Assembly (NCBI RefSeq): GCF_039652615.1
Contig: NZ_JBDJAC010000001.1
Location: forward strand, 248,001-312,000
Length of the DNA stretch: 64,000 nt
DNA from: Fulvimarina sp039652615
Lineage (GTDB): Bacteria > Pseudomonadota > Alphaproteobacteria > Rhizobiales > Rhizobiaceae
Reading direction: 5' to 3'
Shown: positions 1-8,746 of the stretch, in pieces
Layout of the letters: each line of letters starts with the position of its first letter
How positions within the stretch are numbered: the stretch's first letter is position 1
The notes under the pieces: model-generated
What the model saw: only the letters and a program-made list of their open reading frames with translations
Told to the model about the DNA's origin: nothing
The model's database searches: none
Translations under genes and position numbers: made by a program

Positions 1-384
1 GCGGAGGGGAAACCAGGTCCAGAAGGCTTCGAACACATAGAAGCCGACAGCGGAAAGGGCGCTGGCGAGGATGGCCAGCAGCATGGTCAGCCGCACGGTA
101 AATCGCCGTGCGATCGGGGTGATCAGCGGCGCGGCTATCAGCGAGGCAAGGCCCGCGACAGCCGTGTTGGCGCCGATCAGGCTCGCAGAGATGCCGCGCT
201 GCTCTAAAATCACGCTGAGCAATGGGAGGCCCAAGCCCAGGGCGATGCCGACTGCGCTGATGGAGGCGATCGCGGCACACGCGGACAACCAGTCGATCTT
301 TTCAAGCCGGGCTTCCGCCTCGCCGATGATGTCTTCCGATTTCCGCTTCGCCATCGAGCCGGCCTCCCGGTCCGGACGCGTCAT
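1..384 (-). CDS. MFS transporter, N-terminal part (cut by window edge)
   Basis: Only the first 128 residues are inside the window. After a charged cytoplasmic leader (residues 1-28) come hydrophobic stretches at about 30-55 and 65-85. A loop reading APLITPIARRFTVR follows, at the place of the basic loop after helix 2 in major facilitator proteins, and then a third hydrophobic segment. This layout fits an MFS efflux or uptake permease; the substrate cannot be told. The ATG at 384 overlaps the TGA of the upstream Nudix gene (ATGA), so the two are probably translationally coupled. A second in-frame ATG lies at 354. Confidence 0.7.
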   Translation of the reverse strand, partial: MTRPDREAGSMAKRKSEDIIGEAEARLEKIDWLSACAAIASISAVGIALGLGLPLLSVILEQRGISASLIGANTAVAGLASLIAAPLITPIARRFTVRLTMLLAILASALSAVGFYVFEAFWTWFPLR

Positions 385-1115
385 AAAAGATCGCGGTGTG
401 AAACGCCGTTCTCGACATGGTAGAACGGCATTTCCTGCCGCGGATCGAAAAGCGTTGCCGCCAGAAGACGGCTCTCGATGTCCCTTAGGATACGACGCGT
501 GATCTCGGCAAGGCGCATCTCCGCAAGTTCACGGACATCATACCAGCCGAGATCTTCCAGTTCGTCTGAAACATCGTGGCGGTCGTTGTGCGAAGACGGG
601 ACAAGATTCGCCGCGTTCGCGGCAAAGAAACGCGCATCAAATCGGATGGGAAAGTCGGGCGGCGTGATCGCCCGAGCGACCGGCACGAGCGCGTCGCAGC
701 GAGGGCATGTCCCGACAGCTGCAAAGCCGCTCCAGTTTTGCGGTGGATTTTCGAAGGGGGAGGACGATCCGACGATCAGGCCGGTCTCTTCGAAGGTTTC
801 ACGAACCGCAGCGAGGGGGAGGGCGGGGAGCATTGCCCTGTCGAGGTTGGTGCGGGCTTCAAGACGGGCCTGCGCATGCGGAGAAAGAGCAAAGCGATCG
901 GCGATTTCCAGATCGCCGGCTTCGACTGCGCCGCCCGGAAAGACGAAGACGCCCGGCATGAAGCCGTGTCCCTTGCTGCGACGGCCCATCAAAAAACGCG
1001 GTGTGTCGCCAGTTTTGTCGACGAGAATCAGGCTCGCAGCATGGCGCGGCTCTACGATCTCCGGAACAGCGTCGCCTTGGCTGGCAGCCTCAAATCCTTC
1101 GAGATCGTCCCTCAC
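381..1115 (-). CDS. Nudix hydrolase with a split Nudix box
   Basis: A 244-residue protein. The glycine part of the Nudix box (FPGGAVEAGD, 59-68) is separated by about 37 residues from the metal-binding part RETFEETGL (105-113). Such an insertion is typical of the NUDT19/CoA-type branch rather than of MutT. The expected reaction is Mg-dependent hydrolysis of a nucleoside diphosphate-X bond, with the natural substrate unknown. The gene overlaps its neighbours on both sides by 4 bases (DUF983 upstream, MFS permease downstream), so it belongs to the topA-rnr operon. The start is the first ATG and is fixed by the upstream overlap. Confidence 0.85.
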   Translation of the reverse strand: MRDDLEGFEAASQGDAVPEIVEPRHAASLILVDKTGDTPRFLMGRRSKGHGFMPGVFVFPGGAVEAGDLEIADRFALSPHAQARLEARTNLDRAMLPALPLAAVRETFEETGLIVGSSSPFENPPQNWSGFAAVGTCPRCDALVPVARAITPPDFPIRFDARFFAANAANLVPSSHNDRHDVSDELEDLGWYDVRELAEMRLAEITRRILRDIESRLLAATLFDPRQEMPFYHVENGVSHRDLL

Positions 1116-1552
1116 CCAATCGCCTCAGGCTCCCCGCCGAAGCCGCCCATGCGAAGCGCCCATTGGAGAGCGATCGTCGCGCCCTTGAGCGGCTGCATGA
1201 GAACGAGGGAAAGGAGAATCGTCACAGGCACCCAGATCGCCAGATGCGCCCACATGGACAGATCGGAAATCTGTTCGACGGCCATGAAGAGCGCGACGAC
1301 AAGATGGCCCACGATGAAGATGGTGAGGTAGGGCGGCAGATCGTCGGCGCGGTGATGGTGAATCTCCTGACCGCAGGCCTCACAGGCATCGACGCTTTTG
1401 ACGAAACCGCTGAACAGCTTGCCTTCGCCGCAATTCGGGCATCGACACATGAAACCCCGCATCAGGGCCTCGCCGAGATTGCGCTCGCTCGCTGTGTTGT
1501 TGGCGGACGCGATCGCGTCCGAAGGCGCCGAGAAATGGGTTACGTCGCTCAT
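1112..1552 (-). CDS. DUF983 family membrane protein
   Basis: A 146-residue protein with two CxxC-like pairs (C38/C41 in CPNCG and C57/C60 in CEACG) that probably bind zinc, followed by two transmembrane segments at about 73-93 and 103-121. This is the layout of the DUF983 family of alphaproteobacteria, whose function is unknown. It overlaps rnr upstream and the Nudix gene downstream by 4 bases each. The conserved topA-rnr-DUF983 order supports the assignment but does not reveal a role. Confidence 0.85.
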   Translation of the reverse strand: MSDVTHFSAPSDAIASANNTASERNLGEALMRGFMCRCPNCGEGKLFSGFVKSVDACEACGQEIHHHRADDLPPYLTIFIVGHLVVALFMAVEQISDLSMWAHLAIWVPVTILLSLVLMQPLKGATIALQWALRMGGFGGEPEAIG

Positions 1553-3813
1553 TTGCGTTTCCTCACCTTTGCGGCAGTGTTCTTGGAGGACCGCCGATGA
1601 TTGCGGGTTTGCTTCTGGCTCTTGTGAAACGACTGGGTCCCGCGTGGCAGCTTACGCGGCTGCGTCAGCATCTCGAACTGCATGGAGCCTGCCAGAGGGG
1701 TGACATCGATGATGCAAATCTCCACCGCATCGCCCAGCCGGTAGCCCTGACCACTTCGCTCGCCCACGACCATACGCGCCGCCTCGTCGAAACGGAAGAA
1801 CTCGTTACCCAGCGTCGATATGGGAACGAATCCGTCGGCACCATAGGTCGGCAGTGCGACAAACAGGCCAGCCTTGGTGACGCCCGTGATCCGGCCCGGA
1901 AAATCCTCGCCGACCTGATCGGCAAGGAAATGGGCGATCAGCCGGTCCACAGTGTCTCGTTCGGCTGCCATGGCCCGACGTTCGGCCTGACTGATCGCTT
2001 CGGCGATCTCGACCAGATCGGCTTCGTCCTCTTTCGTCAGACCGTCATCGCCAAGGCCGAGCGCCGTGATGAGCGCGCGATGGACGATCAGATCGGCATA
2101 GCGCCGGATCGGCGAGGTGAAATGGGCATAGCGCGCGAGGTTGAGGCCGAAATGTCCGATATTGTCCGGCTCGTAGACTGCCTGGGACTGGGAGCGCAGC
2201 ACCACCTCGTTGACGAGGCTCTCGTTCTCGGTGCCTTTGACCTGAGAGAGGATGCCGTTGAAATGCGACGGTCGAAGCGAACCGCTTTTGGCGAGCGAGA
2301 TCTCCAGCGTCTTAAGAAAGTCGCGCAACGATTCCAGCTTTGCAAGCGAGGGCGAATCGTGAATGCGGTAGATCAACGCCTGCCGCTTGTTTTCCAATGT
2401 CTCGGCCGCCGCCACATTGGCGAGGATCATGAACTCCTCGATCAGCCGATGGGCGTCGAGGCGCTCGGGGACGACGACCTTCGCGACACGTCCGGCTTCG
2501 TTAAGCTTCAGCTTGCGCTCGGGCAGATCGAGAGCGAGCGGTGAGCGCTCGTCCCGTGCCTTCGAGACGAGCCGGTAGGCGTCCCAAAGCGGGCGAACCA
2601 TGGTTTCAGTGACGTCGGCCGGCACCTCGTTCGGTGTGCCGTCGAAGGCCGCCTGCGCCTCTTCATAGGCGAGCTTGGCGCGGCTCTTCATCATGATGCG
2701 GTGGAAGGAATGCGAGCGCTTCTTTCCGTCGCTGTCGACGACCATGCGCACGGCCATGGCCGGCCTGTCGACGCCTTCCTTCAGGGAGCAGAGATCGTTG
2801 GAAATGCGCTCCGGGAGCATGGGGACGACGCCGTCCGGAAAATAGACCGAGTTGCCACGCAGCTTCGCCTCGTCGTCGAGCTTGGTGCCGGTGCGGACAT
2901 AGGCCGCGACATCCGCAATCGCGACGGTGACGATCATGCCGCCAGGGTTATTCGGATCATCGTCGGGCGCTGCATGAACGGCGTCGTCATGATCCTTCGC
3001 GTCCGGCGGATCGATCGTGACGAGCGGCATTGAGCGCCAGTCTTCGCGGTGCGCCATCGTCGCTGGCTTCGCCGCCTCGGCTTCCTCAAGCACGCCGTCC
3101 GGAAAGATGTGCGGGATGCCGTGGGCGTGAAGAGCGATGGCCGAGATCGCGCGCTCCGACTGCGCCGAGCCGACCACCTCGACCACACGCCCGATAAGCA
3201 AGCCGGTCCGACGTTGCTTGGGGGTATCGGCTTCGACGAGGTCGCCATCCTTCGCGCCGTTCTCGTCGCCGGGCCGGATCAGGATCTCGTTCTGCTTGCG
3301 CTCGACCGGCTCGACGCGCCCGCCGCCATGTTTGTCCGCCCGAAAGACGCCGAGCATCAGCGAGCGCGACTTTTGAAGAACCCGGATGACGGTGGCGGTC
3401 TTCGTTCCGTCCTCCGCTTCCTCGATCTTTGCGAGAATACGCTCGCCAAGGCCGGCCGTCTGGGTCTTTGGATTCTGGCGAACCGAAAGGCGAGGGCGGT
3501 CTCCGTCCTGGTCGTCGTCCCAGTCCGCGGGTTCGGCGAGAAGACCGCCGTCGCCATCGCGCGAGCGGATTTCGAGGACGGTAACCGGGGGAAGCGCGCC
3601 CGGCCGCTTGAAGCTCTTGCGCGAGCCAGAAAGCAACCCTTCGGCCTGAAGGTCGGCGAGAAGATCCTTGAGGGCGACACGCATGTCGCCCTTGATGTCG
3701 AAGGCTTTCGCGATGTCGCGTTTGCTCGACCGCCCGGGGTTTTCCGCGATGAACCGCAAGACGGCCTCGCGGCTGAGTTCGGGCATTTGCGAGCGGGTTT
3801 GCTTCTTAGCCAT
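1549..3813 (-). CDS. rnr: Ribonuclease R
   Basis: A 754-residue 3'-to-5' exoribonuclease that degrades structured RNA. Domains in order: N-terminal winged helix (about 10-70), cold-shock/OB region (about 140-230), the RNB catalytic domain starting at TIDPPDAKDHDDAVH (266-280) with the clustered aspartates that bind Mg, an S1 RNA-binding domain (about 645-730) and a strongly basic C-terminal tail. The length matches RNase R better than RNase II. The ATG lies 5 bases after the topA stop, so both come from one transcript. Confidence 0.95.
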   Translation of the reverse strand: MAKKQTRSQMPELSREAVLRFIAENPGRSSKRDIAKAFDIKGDMRVALKDLLADLQAEGLLSGSRKSFKRPGALPPVTVLEIRSRDGDGGLLAEPADWDDDQDGDRPRLSVRQNPKTQTAGLGERILAKIEEAEDGTKTATVIRVLQKSRSLMLGVFRADKHGGGRVEPVERKQNEILIRPGDENGAKDGDLVEADTPKQRRTGLLIGRVVEVVGSAQSERAISAIALHAHGIPHIFPDGVLEEAEAAKPATMAHREDWRSMPLVTIDPPDAKDHDDAVHAAPDDDPNNPGGMIVTVAIADVAAYVRTGTKLDDEAKLRGNSVYFPDGVVPMLPERISNDLCSLKEGVDRPAMAVRMVVDSDGKKRSHSFHRIMMKSRAKLAYEEAQAAFDGTPNEVPADVTETMVRPLWDAYRLVSKARDERSPLALDLPERKLKLNEAGRVAKVVVPERLDAHRLIEEFMILANVAAAETLENKRQALIYRIHDSPSLAKLESLRDFLKTLEISLAKSGSLRPSHFNGILSQVKGTENESLVNEVVLRSQSQAVYEPDNIGHFGLNLARYAHFTSPIRRYADLIVHRALITALGLGDDGLTKEDEADLVEIAEAISQAERRAMAAERDTVDRLIAHFLADQVGEDFPGRITGVTKAGLFVALPTYGADGFVPISTLGNEFFRFDEAARMVVGERSGQGYRLGDAVEICIIDVTPLAGSMQFEMLTQPRKLPRGTQSFHKSQKQTRNHRRSSKNTAAKVRKRK

Positions 3814-3818
3814 CGTGC

Positions 3819-6563
3819 TCAGTCTGCGTCCCAGGGAACGCTGTCTTCGCTCGTGTCGACCTTGGCCTTGGCCTTTGTGGTCGTGGTGGTCTCCGATTTC
3901 TTCGCGGGCGCCTTCTTTTTCGTCGCAGACTTGGCCGGAGCCTTTTTCTCGTCCGCCGCCTTCGTCGTCTTCTTGGCCGCGGCCTTCTTCGGTGCAGCTT
4001 TCTTCGCGCCCGGTGTCTTGCCGGTCTTCTCGGCGCGGGCGTTGATCAGTTCGATGGCCTGTTCGAGCGTCACCGATTGCGGGTCTGTGCCCTTGGGCAG
4101 GGTCGCGTTGATCTTCGCGACGGTCACGTAGGGCCCGAACCGCCCGTCCTTGACCTCGATTTCGCCGCCGAACTGCGGATGCTCGCCGAGCGTCTTGAGG
4201 GACGCAGGTGCGCCGCGTCCACGGCCGCCTTTCTCGCGCTTTTCAGCGATCAGCGAGACCGCCCGATTCGGCCCCATCTCGAAAAGGTCTTCGATGCTCT
4301 CGACATTGGCGTAGGTCTTGAGGTGCTGCACATAAGGCCCGTAGCGGCCGAGATTGACGATCATCGGCTCGCCATCCTCGGGATGCTTGCCGACCTCGCG
4401 CGGCAGGGTCAGCAGCTTGAGCGCCTTTTCGAGATCGATCGAGCCGACCTCCCAGCCCTTCGGAACGGATGTGCGGGACGCTTCCTTGCCCTCGCCGCGC
4501 TGGACGTAGGGCCCGAAACGCCCGGTTCTGAGCGTGACCGGCTCGCCCGTCTCCGGGTCGTTTCCGAGTTCGCGCGGGCCATCGTCCGCACCGGCTTCCG
4601 AGGCGTCGACGGCAAGGCTCGTGCCAAGCTGCCGGGTGAAATTGCACTCCGGATAGTTCGAGCAGCCAACGAACGCGCCATAGCGCCCGAGCTTGAGCGA
4701 AAGCTTGCCGTCTGCACAGCGTGGGCATGCGCGCGGCTCCGTACCGTCTTCCCGCTCAGGGAAGACCAGCGGTGCCAGATCCTCGTTCAACGCATCGAGA
4801 ACGTCGGAAACGCGAAGTTCCTTGGTCTCGTCTACATGGGTGGAGAACTCGCGCCAGAATTCGCGCAAGACCTCTTTCCAGTCGAGTTCGCCGGCCGAAA
4901 TCTTGTCGAGCTTTTCTTCGAGATCGGCTGTGAAATCATATTCCACGTAGCGATCGAAGAAATTCTGAAGGAAGGCCGTGACGAGCCGTCCCTTGGCATC
5001 GGGCAGGAGCTTGCGCTTGTCGACCACGATGTAGTCGCGGTCCTGCAAGGTCTGAAGCGTCGCCGCATAGGTGGAGGGGCGGCCGATGCCGAGTTCTTCC
5101 ATCTTCTTGATGAGCGAGGCTTCCGAATAGCGCGGCGGCGGCTCGGTGAAGTGCTGGGTCGCATCGATCGAGCGGCGTTCGGAGCGCTCCTTCGCGTTCA
5201 TCTCCGGCAGACGGTTGGAATCGTCTTCCGAGTCGTCTTCGCTGTCTGAAGCGTTCTTGGAATCGTCACGGTGATCGACGTAGGCGGCAAGGAAGCCGTC
5301 GAACTTGATCACCTGTCCGCTTGCGCGCAGCTTCGCCTTTCGGCCGTTTGCCGAGGCGTCGATGTCGACCGTGGTCCGCTCGATTTCGGCGGACGCCATC
5401 TGGCTGGCAATGCCGCGCTTCCAGATCAGCTCGTAGAGACGCAGCTGATCCTTGTCGAGATAGCGCTCGACGTCCTTCGGCGAGCGCGAGAAGCTGGTCG
5501 GCCGGATCGCTTCGTGGGCTTCCTGCGCGTTCTTCGCCTTCGTGGCATAAAAACGTGGCTTTTCCGGCAGATAGCGCTTGCCGAAATCGCTCTCGATCGC
5601 CTCGCGAGCGTTCGATACCGCTTCCGGCGCCATCTGCACACCGTCGGTTCGCATATAGGTAATGAGACCGGTGGTCTCTCCGCCGATATCGATGCCTTCG
5701 TAGAGGCGCTGGGCGACCTGCATGGTGCGCGACGCCGAGAAGCCGAGCTTGGCGGAGGCCGCCTGCTGCAGGCTCGATGTGGTGAAAGGCGGGCCGGGAT
5801 TGCGGCGGGTCGGCTTCGCCTCGACGCTGTCAACGACGAAGGACGCCGATTCCAGCATCGCCTTGATATCGTTCGCACGGGTACCGTCGCCGATCGACAG
5901 GCGCTGGATCCGGTCACCCTCGAACGCGGTCAGGCGCGCATCGAAGGCCTCGCCCCGTTCCGTCGCGAGATGCGCCAGAACCTGCCAGTATTCCTGCGGC
6001 TTGAAGCGCTCGATCTCCGACTCGCGGTCGCAGACGAGGCGCAGAGCCACAGACTGCACGCGGCCGGCGGAGCGGGCCCCGGGCAGCTTGCGCCACAGAA
6101 CCGGCGAGAGCGTGAAACCGACGAGATAATCCAGCGCGCGGCGGGCGAGATAGGCGTCGACCAGCGGCGCGTCGATCTCGCGCGGATTGGCGATCGCGTC
6201 GAGAACCGCCTTTTTGGTGATGGCATTGAACACCACCCGGCTGACCGGCTTCTTGCCGATGGCCTTTTTCTGGCGCAGCACTTCGAGGACGTGCCACGAG
6301 ATCGCTTCGCCTTCTCTGTCCGGGTCAGTGGCCAGCACGAGGCCATCGGCCGCGCGGACCGCCTGGGCGATCTCGGTGAGGCGCTTCTGGGACGGTTTGC
6401 CGACCTCCCAGCTCATCTCGAAGTCCTCGTCGGGACGCACCGATCCGTCCTTCGCCGGAAGATCGCGCACGTGACCATAGGAGGCGAGCACCTTGTAGCC
6501 GCTGCCCAGATATTTGTTGATCGTCTTCGCTTTGGCGGGCGATTCGACGATGACGACGTCCAT
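3819..6563 (-). CDS. topA: DNA topoisomerase I
   Basis: A 914-residue type IA topoisomerase that relaxes negative supercoils. The TOPRIM domain starts at the N-terminus and holds DPDREGE (80-86). The active-site tyrosine is Y303 in GLITYMRTDG. A single four-cysteine zinc ribbon (ACPRC...CSNYPEC) lies near residue 600, followed by several GRFGPYV repeats and a long Lys/Ala-rich tail that probably holds DNA. I chose the ATG at 6563 (MDVVIVESPAKAK), which matches the family start; an in-frame ATG at 6581 would add six residues. It leads the operon that continues with rnr. Confidence 0.95.
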   Translation of the reverse strand: MDVVIVESPAKAKTINKYLGSGYKVLASYGHVRDLPAKDGSVRPDEDFEMSWEVGKPSQKRLTEIAQAVRAADGLVLATDPDREGEAISWHVLEVLRQKKAIGKKPVSRVVFNAITKKAVLDAIANPREIDAPLVDAYLARRALDYLVGFTLSPVLWRKLPGARSAGRVQSVALRLVCDRESEIERFKPQEYWQVLAHLATERGEAFDARLTAFEGDRIQRLSIGDGTRANDIKAMLESASFVVDSVEAKPTRRNPGPPFTTSSLQQAASAKLGFSASRTMQVAQRLYEGIDIGGETTGLITYMRTDGVQMAPEAVSNAREAIESDFGKRYLPEKPRFYATKAKNAQEAHEAIRPTSFSRSPKDVERYLDKDQLRLYELIWKRGIASQMASAEIERTTVDIDASANGRKAKLRASGQVIKFDGFLAAYVDHRDDSKNASDSEDDSEDDSNRLPEMNAKERSERRSIDATQHFTEPPPRYSEASLIKKMEELGIGRPSTYAATLQTLQDRDYIVVDKRKLLPDAKGRLVTAFLQNFFDRYVEYDFTADLEEKLDKISAGELDWKEVLREFWREFSTHVDETKELRVSDVLDALNEDLAPLVFPEREDGTEPRACPRCADGKLSLKLGRYGAFVGCSNYPECNFTRQLGTSLAVDASEAGADDGPRELGNDPETGEPVTLRTGRFGPYVQRGEGKEASRTSVPKGWEVGSIDLEKALKLLTLPREVGKHPEDGEPMIVNLGRYGPYVQHLKTYANVESIEDLFEMGPNRAVSLIAEKREKGGRGRGAPASLKTLGEHPQFGGEIEVKDGRFGPYVTVAKINATLPKGTDPQSVTLEQAIELINARAEKTGKTPGAKKAAPKKAAAKKTTKAADEKKAPAKSATKKKAPAKKSETTTTTKAKAKVDTSEDSVPWDAD

Positions 6564-6817
6564 ATGGTTCTTGTCCCGCAAATGAATTGTTCGCTGAAAT
6601 CGCGCCGGTCCAGCATGATCGCCGGCTCGGTTTCCCGCTTAAGTCGCCTCGTCACATGGACATAGCGTCTCCCACGGTCAAGAGCGTCACGAAAAGGATG
6701 ACAGAGCGGTTGCAACCATTAGTAGATTTTTCGTATAACCCTCGCGTCTAGTTTGCTCGCGGCATCCCATGATCGAGGCTAGCGGTGGCGGACGGAAGAT
6801 TGAGAGGCGGGTGACGG

Positions 6818-7012
6818 ATGACGGGCGGGCAAGATGACGACGCGATCGCGGGCCTGCGCTACGTGCGGGACATGCTACCGCAGCTCAAGCAGGTCGCGGG
6901 TCTGCCGCAGGGCTCGATGTTGCCCTATCTCCTTGATATGGCGCGGCTTGAGGCGCAGTCGGAGATCGACAAGCGCACCACGGCCGCAAATTCCGGTCGG
7001 GCCTCAAAGTAG
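6818..7012 (+). CDS. Small conserved hypothetical protein (64 aa)
   Basis: A 64-residue acidic, soluble, probably helical protein with the stretch YVRDMLPQLKQVAG and then LPYLLDMARLEAQ. I recall similar small proteins of unknown function in Rhizobiales, but cannot check this here. It is preceded by a GA-rich leader (GAGAGGCGGGTGACGG) that could serve as ribosome binding site. It lies alone between topA and dprA, both on the other strand, and its 3' end overlaps that of dprA by 9 bases. Confidence 0.55.
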   Translation: MTGGQDDDAIAGLRYVRDMLPQLKQVAGLPQGSMLPYLLDMARLEAQSEIDKRTTAANSGRASK

Positions 7013-8137
7013 GAGAGACACCGTTCCGTCGCGATGGCGTTCAAGGCGGCCGGCGAGTTCCAGTTCTATGATGACCAGCTGAACGGCCCCGGGTGAGGCA
7101 CCCGTATGCTCTACGATGTCATCAATGAAGACTGGCGTCGGACCGAGGGCCTCGTAGATCCTGGCGCGCTCGTTTTCGGCTGGTTCGTCTGCTGTATCTG
7201 CAACCTCTGGTTCAGAAAGACTGTCTTCGCCCGATAATCTTCTCTGCTCGTTGAGCGGGCGAAGCGCGTCGATGACGTCGGCTGCTTCGGTCGCGAGGAT
7301 CGCTCCATCCTTCAAAAGCTGGTTGCTGCCGCCTGCGCGCGGATCGAGCGGCGACCCCGGAACCGCGAAGACGAGGCGGCCGAGTTCGTTGGCGAGGCGC
7401 GCCGAGATCAGCGAGCCGGAACGCTGTGCCGCCTCGACCACCAGCAGGCCATGAGCGAGCGTTGCGACCAGACGATTGCGGCGCGGAAAATCCTTCGCGC
7501 GGGGTTCCCAGCCAAAGGGGCGCGCCGAGATCAGGCAGCCGCCTTCATCGACGATCCGTCTCATCAGGGGTTTGTTTTCGGGCGGATAGGGCATGTCGAG
7601 TCCGCCCGCGAAGACCCCGACGGTGCCTGTTGTGATCGCCGCTTCGTGTGCGGCGGCATCGATCCCCCGCGCGAGCCCCGAGACGACGACATAGCCGGCC
7701 GCGCCCAATTCGGCAGCGAAGCGCCTGGTGAGCTTGATGCCGGAGAGCGAGGCGTTTCGCGCGCCGACGATTGCAACGGCGGGCAGATCGAAAAGAGCGG
7801 AATCGCCCATGCGGGCAATTACCGGCGGCGAATGATCGTCCGAGGCAAACATCGCCGGGAAACCCGGTTCTCCCATACAGGAAAAGACCGCGCCCAGCTT
7901 CTTTGCGCGGGCAAATTCCGCCTCGATGGCACCGCGATCGGCGACCTCAATCCGGCGTCCGCCGCGTGCGGCAAGCTCGGGCAGAGCCTCGAGTGTTGCC
8001 TCGGCGCCGCCATAGCGATTGATCAACTGCCGAAAGGTGACGGGGCCGACATTCTCACTCCGGTAGAGGCGGAGCCACGAAACCTGCATCTCGTGTGTAA
8101 AGGCGACGCCTTTTCTGCGGCCGCCTGCCGCGCTCAC
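7004..8137 (-). CDS. dprA: DNA-processing protein DprA
   Basis: A protein of about 377 residues that loads RecA on incoming single-stranded DNA in natural transformation and recombination. An N-terminal SAM-like part (SENVGPVTFRQLINRYGG) is followed by the Rossmann-type DprA core with AIVGARNAS, VVSGLARGIDAAAH, FPRRNRLVA and QRSGSLISARLANELGR, and a C-terminal winged-helix domain after an acidic linker. I chose the GTG at 8137, which overlaps the plsY stop (GTGA) and gives an N-terminus like that of rhizobial DprA. The ATG at 8089 (MQVSWLRLYRS) is the alternative. It is coupled to plsY. Confidence 0.92.
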   Translation of the reverse strand: MSAAGGRRKGVAFTHEMQVSWLRLYRSENVGPVTFRQLINRYGGAEATLEALPELAARGGRRIEVADRGAIEAEFARAKKLGAVFSCMGEPGFPAMFASDDHSPPVIARMGDSALFDLPAVAIVGARNASLSGIKLTRRFAAELGAAGYVVVSGLARGIDAAAHEAAITTGTVGVFAGGLDMPYPPENKPLMRRIVDEGGCLISARPFGWEPRAKDFPRRNRLVATLAHGLLVVEAAQRSGSLISARLANELGRLVFAVPGSPLDPRAGGSNQLLKDGAILATEAADVIDALRPLNEQRRLSGEDSLSEPEVADTADEPAENERARIYEALGPTPVFIDDIVEHTGASPGAVQLVIIELELAGRLERHRDGTVSLLL

Positions 8138-8736
8138 CCCTTCGCTCCGATCTTGCCCTCGCTGCCGTCGAGGAGACGGCGGATATTCGTGCGGTGGCGC
8201 CAGAAGACCAACAATGTCATGAGGCCGGTAAAGAGAGCAATGATAGGCGCACCAAGCAAGAGCGCAGCAATAGGAACGGCGACGGTCGCGACGAGCGCGG
8301 CGAGGGAGGAATAACGCGTGAGCTTTGCGACCGACAGCCAGAACACCGCGAAGACGAGGGCGAGCCAAGGCAGGAGCCCGAGGAGGACGCCGATATATGT
8401 GGCGACGCCCTTGCCACCGCCGAAGCGAAGCCAGACCGGGTAGCAGTGCCCCACGAAGGCCGCGAGACCAGCAATGGCCGCACACAGAACGCCGAGCGGC
8501 ATGAAGACGAGCACCGGAATCGTAGCCTTCAGCACGTCACCGAGCAGCGTGAGAAAGGCCATAGCCTTATTGCCGGTTCGCAGCGCATTTGTAGCCCCGA
8601 TATTGCCCGAGCCGATCTTGCGAATGTCGCCAAGGCCGAAGAGCTTTGCGAAAATCAGGCCGTAGGGCACCGATCCCGACAGATAGCCGAGGATTGCGGC
8701 GATCGCCCATTGAAGCGGTTCGGCAAGGTTTTCCAT
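8134..8736 (-). CDS. plsY: Glycerol-3-phosphate acyltransferase PlsY
   Basis: A 200-residue integral membrane enzyme that moves an acyl group from acyl-phosphate to glycerol 3-phosphate, the first step of phospholipid synthesis. Visible family motifs are GYLSGSVPYGLI, KIGSGNIGATNALRTG, the GFGGGKGVATY-type loop (RFGGGKGVATYIG) and several hydrophobic segments. The ATG at 8736 (MENLAEPLQW) follows a GAGAGG ribosome binding site and fits the family. An ATG at 8772 would overlap the preceding pyrC-like gene. It is translated just ahead of dprA. Confidence 0.93.
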   Translation of the reverse strand: MENLAEPLQWAIAAILGYLSGSVPYGLIFAKLFGLGDIRKIGSGNIGATNALRTGNKAMAFLTLLGDVLKATIPVLVFMPLGVLCAAIAGLAAFVGHCYPVWLRFGGGKGVATYIGVLLGLLPWLALVFAVFWLSVAKLTRYSSLAALVATVAVPIAALLLGAPIIALFTGLMTLLVFWRHRTNIRRLLDGSEGKIGAKG

Positions 8737-8746
8737 CGCGTGCCTC

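Noticed and set aside
5271..6665. Plus-strand open frame opposite topA
   Set aside because: Shadow of topA; no ribosome binding site and no recognisable domain.
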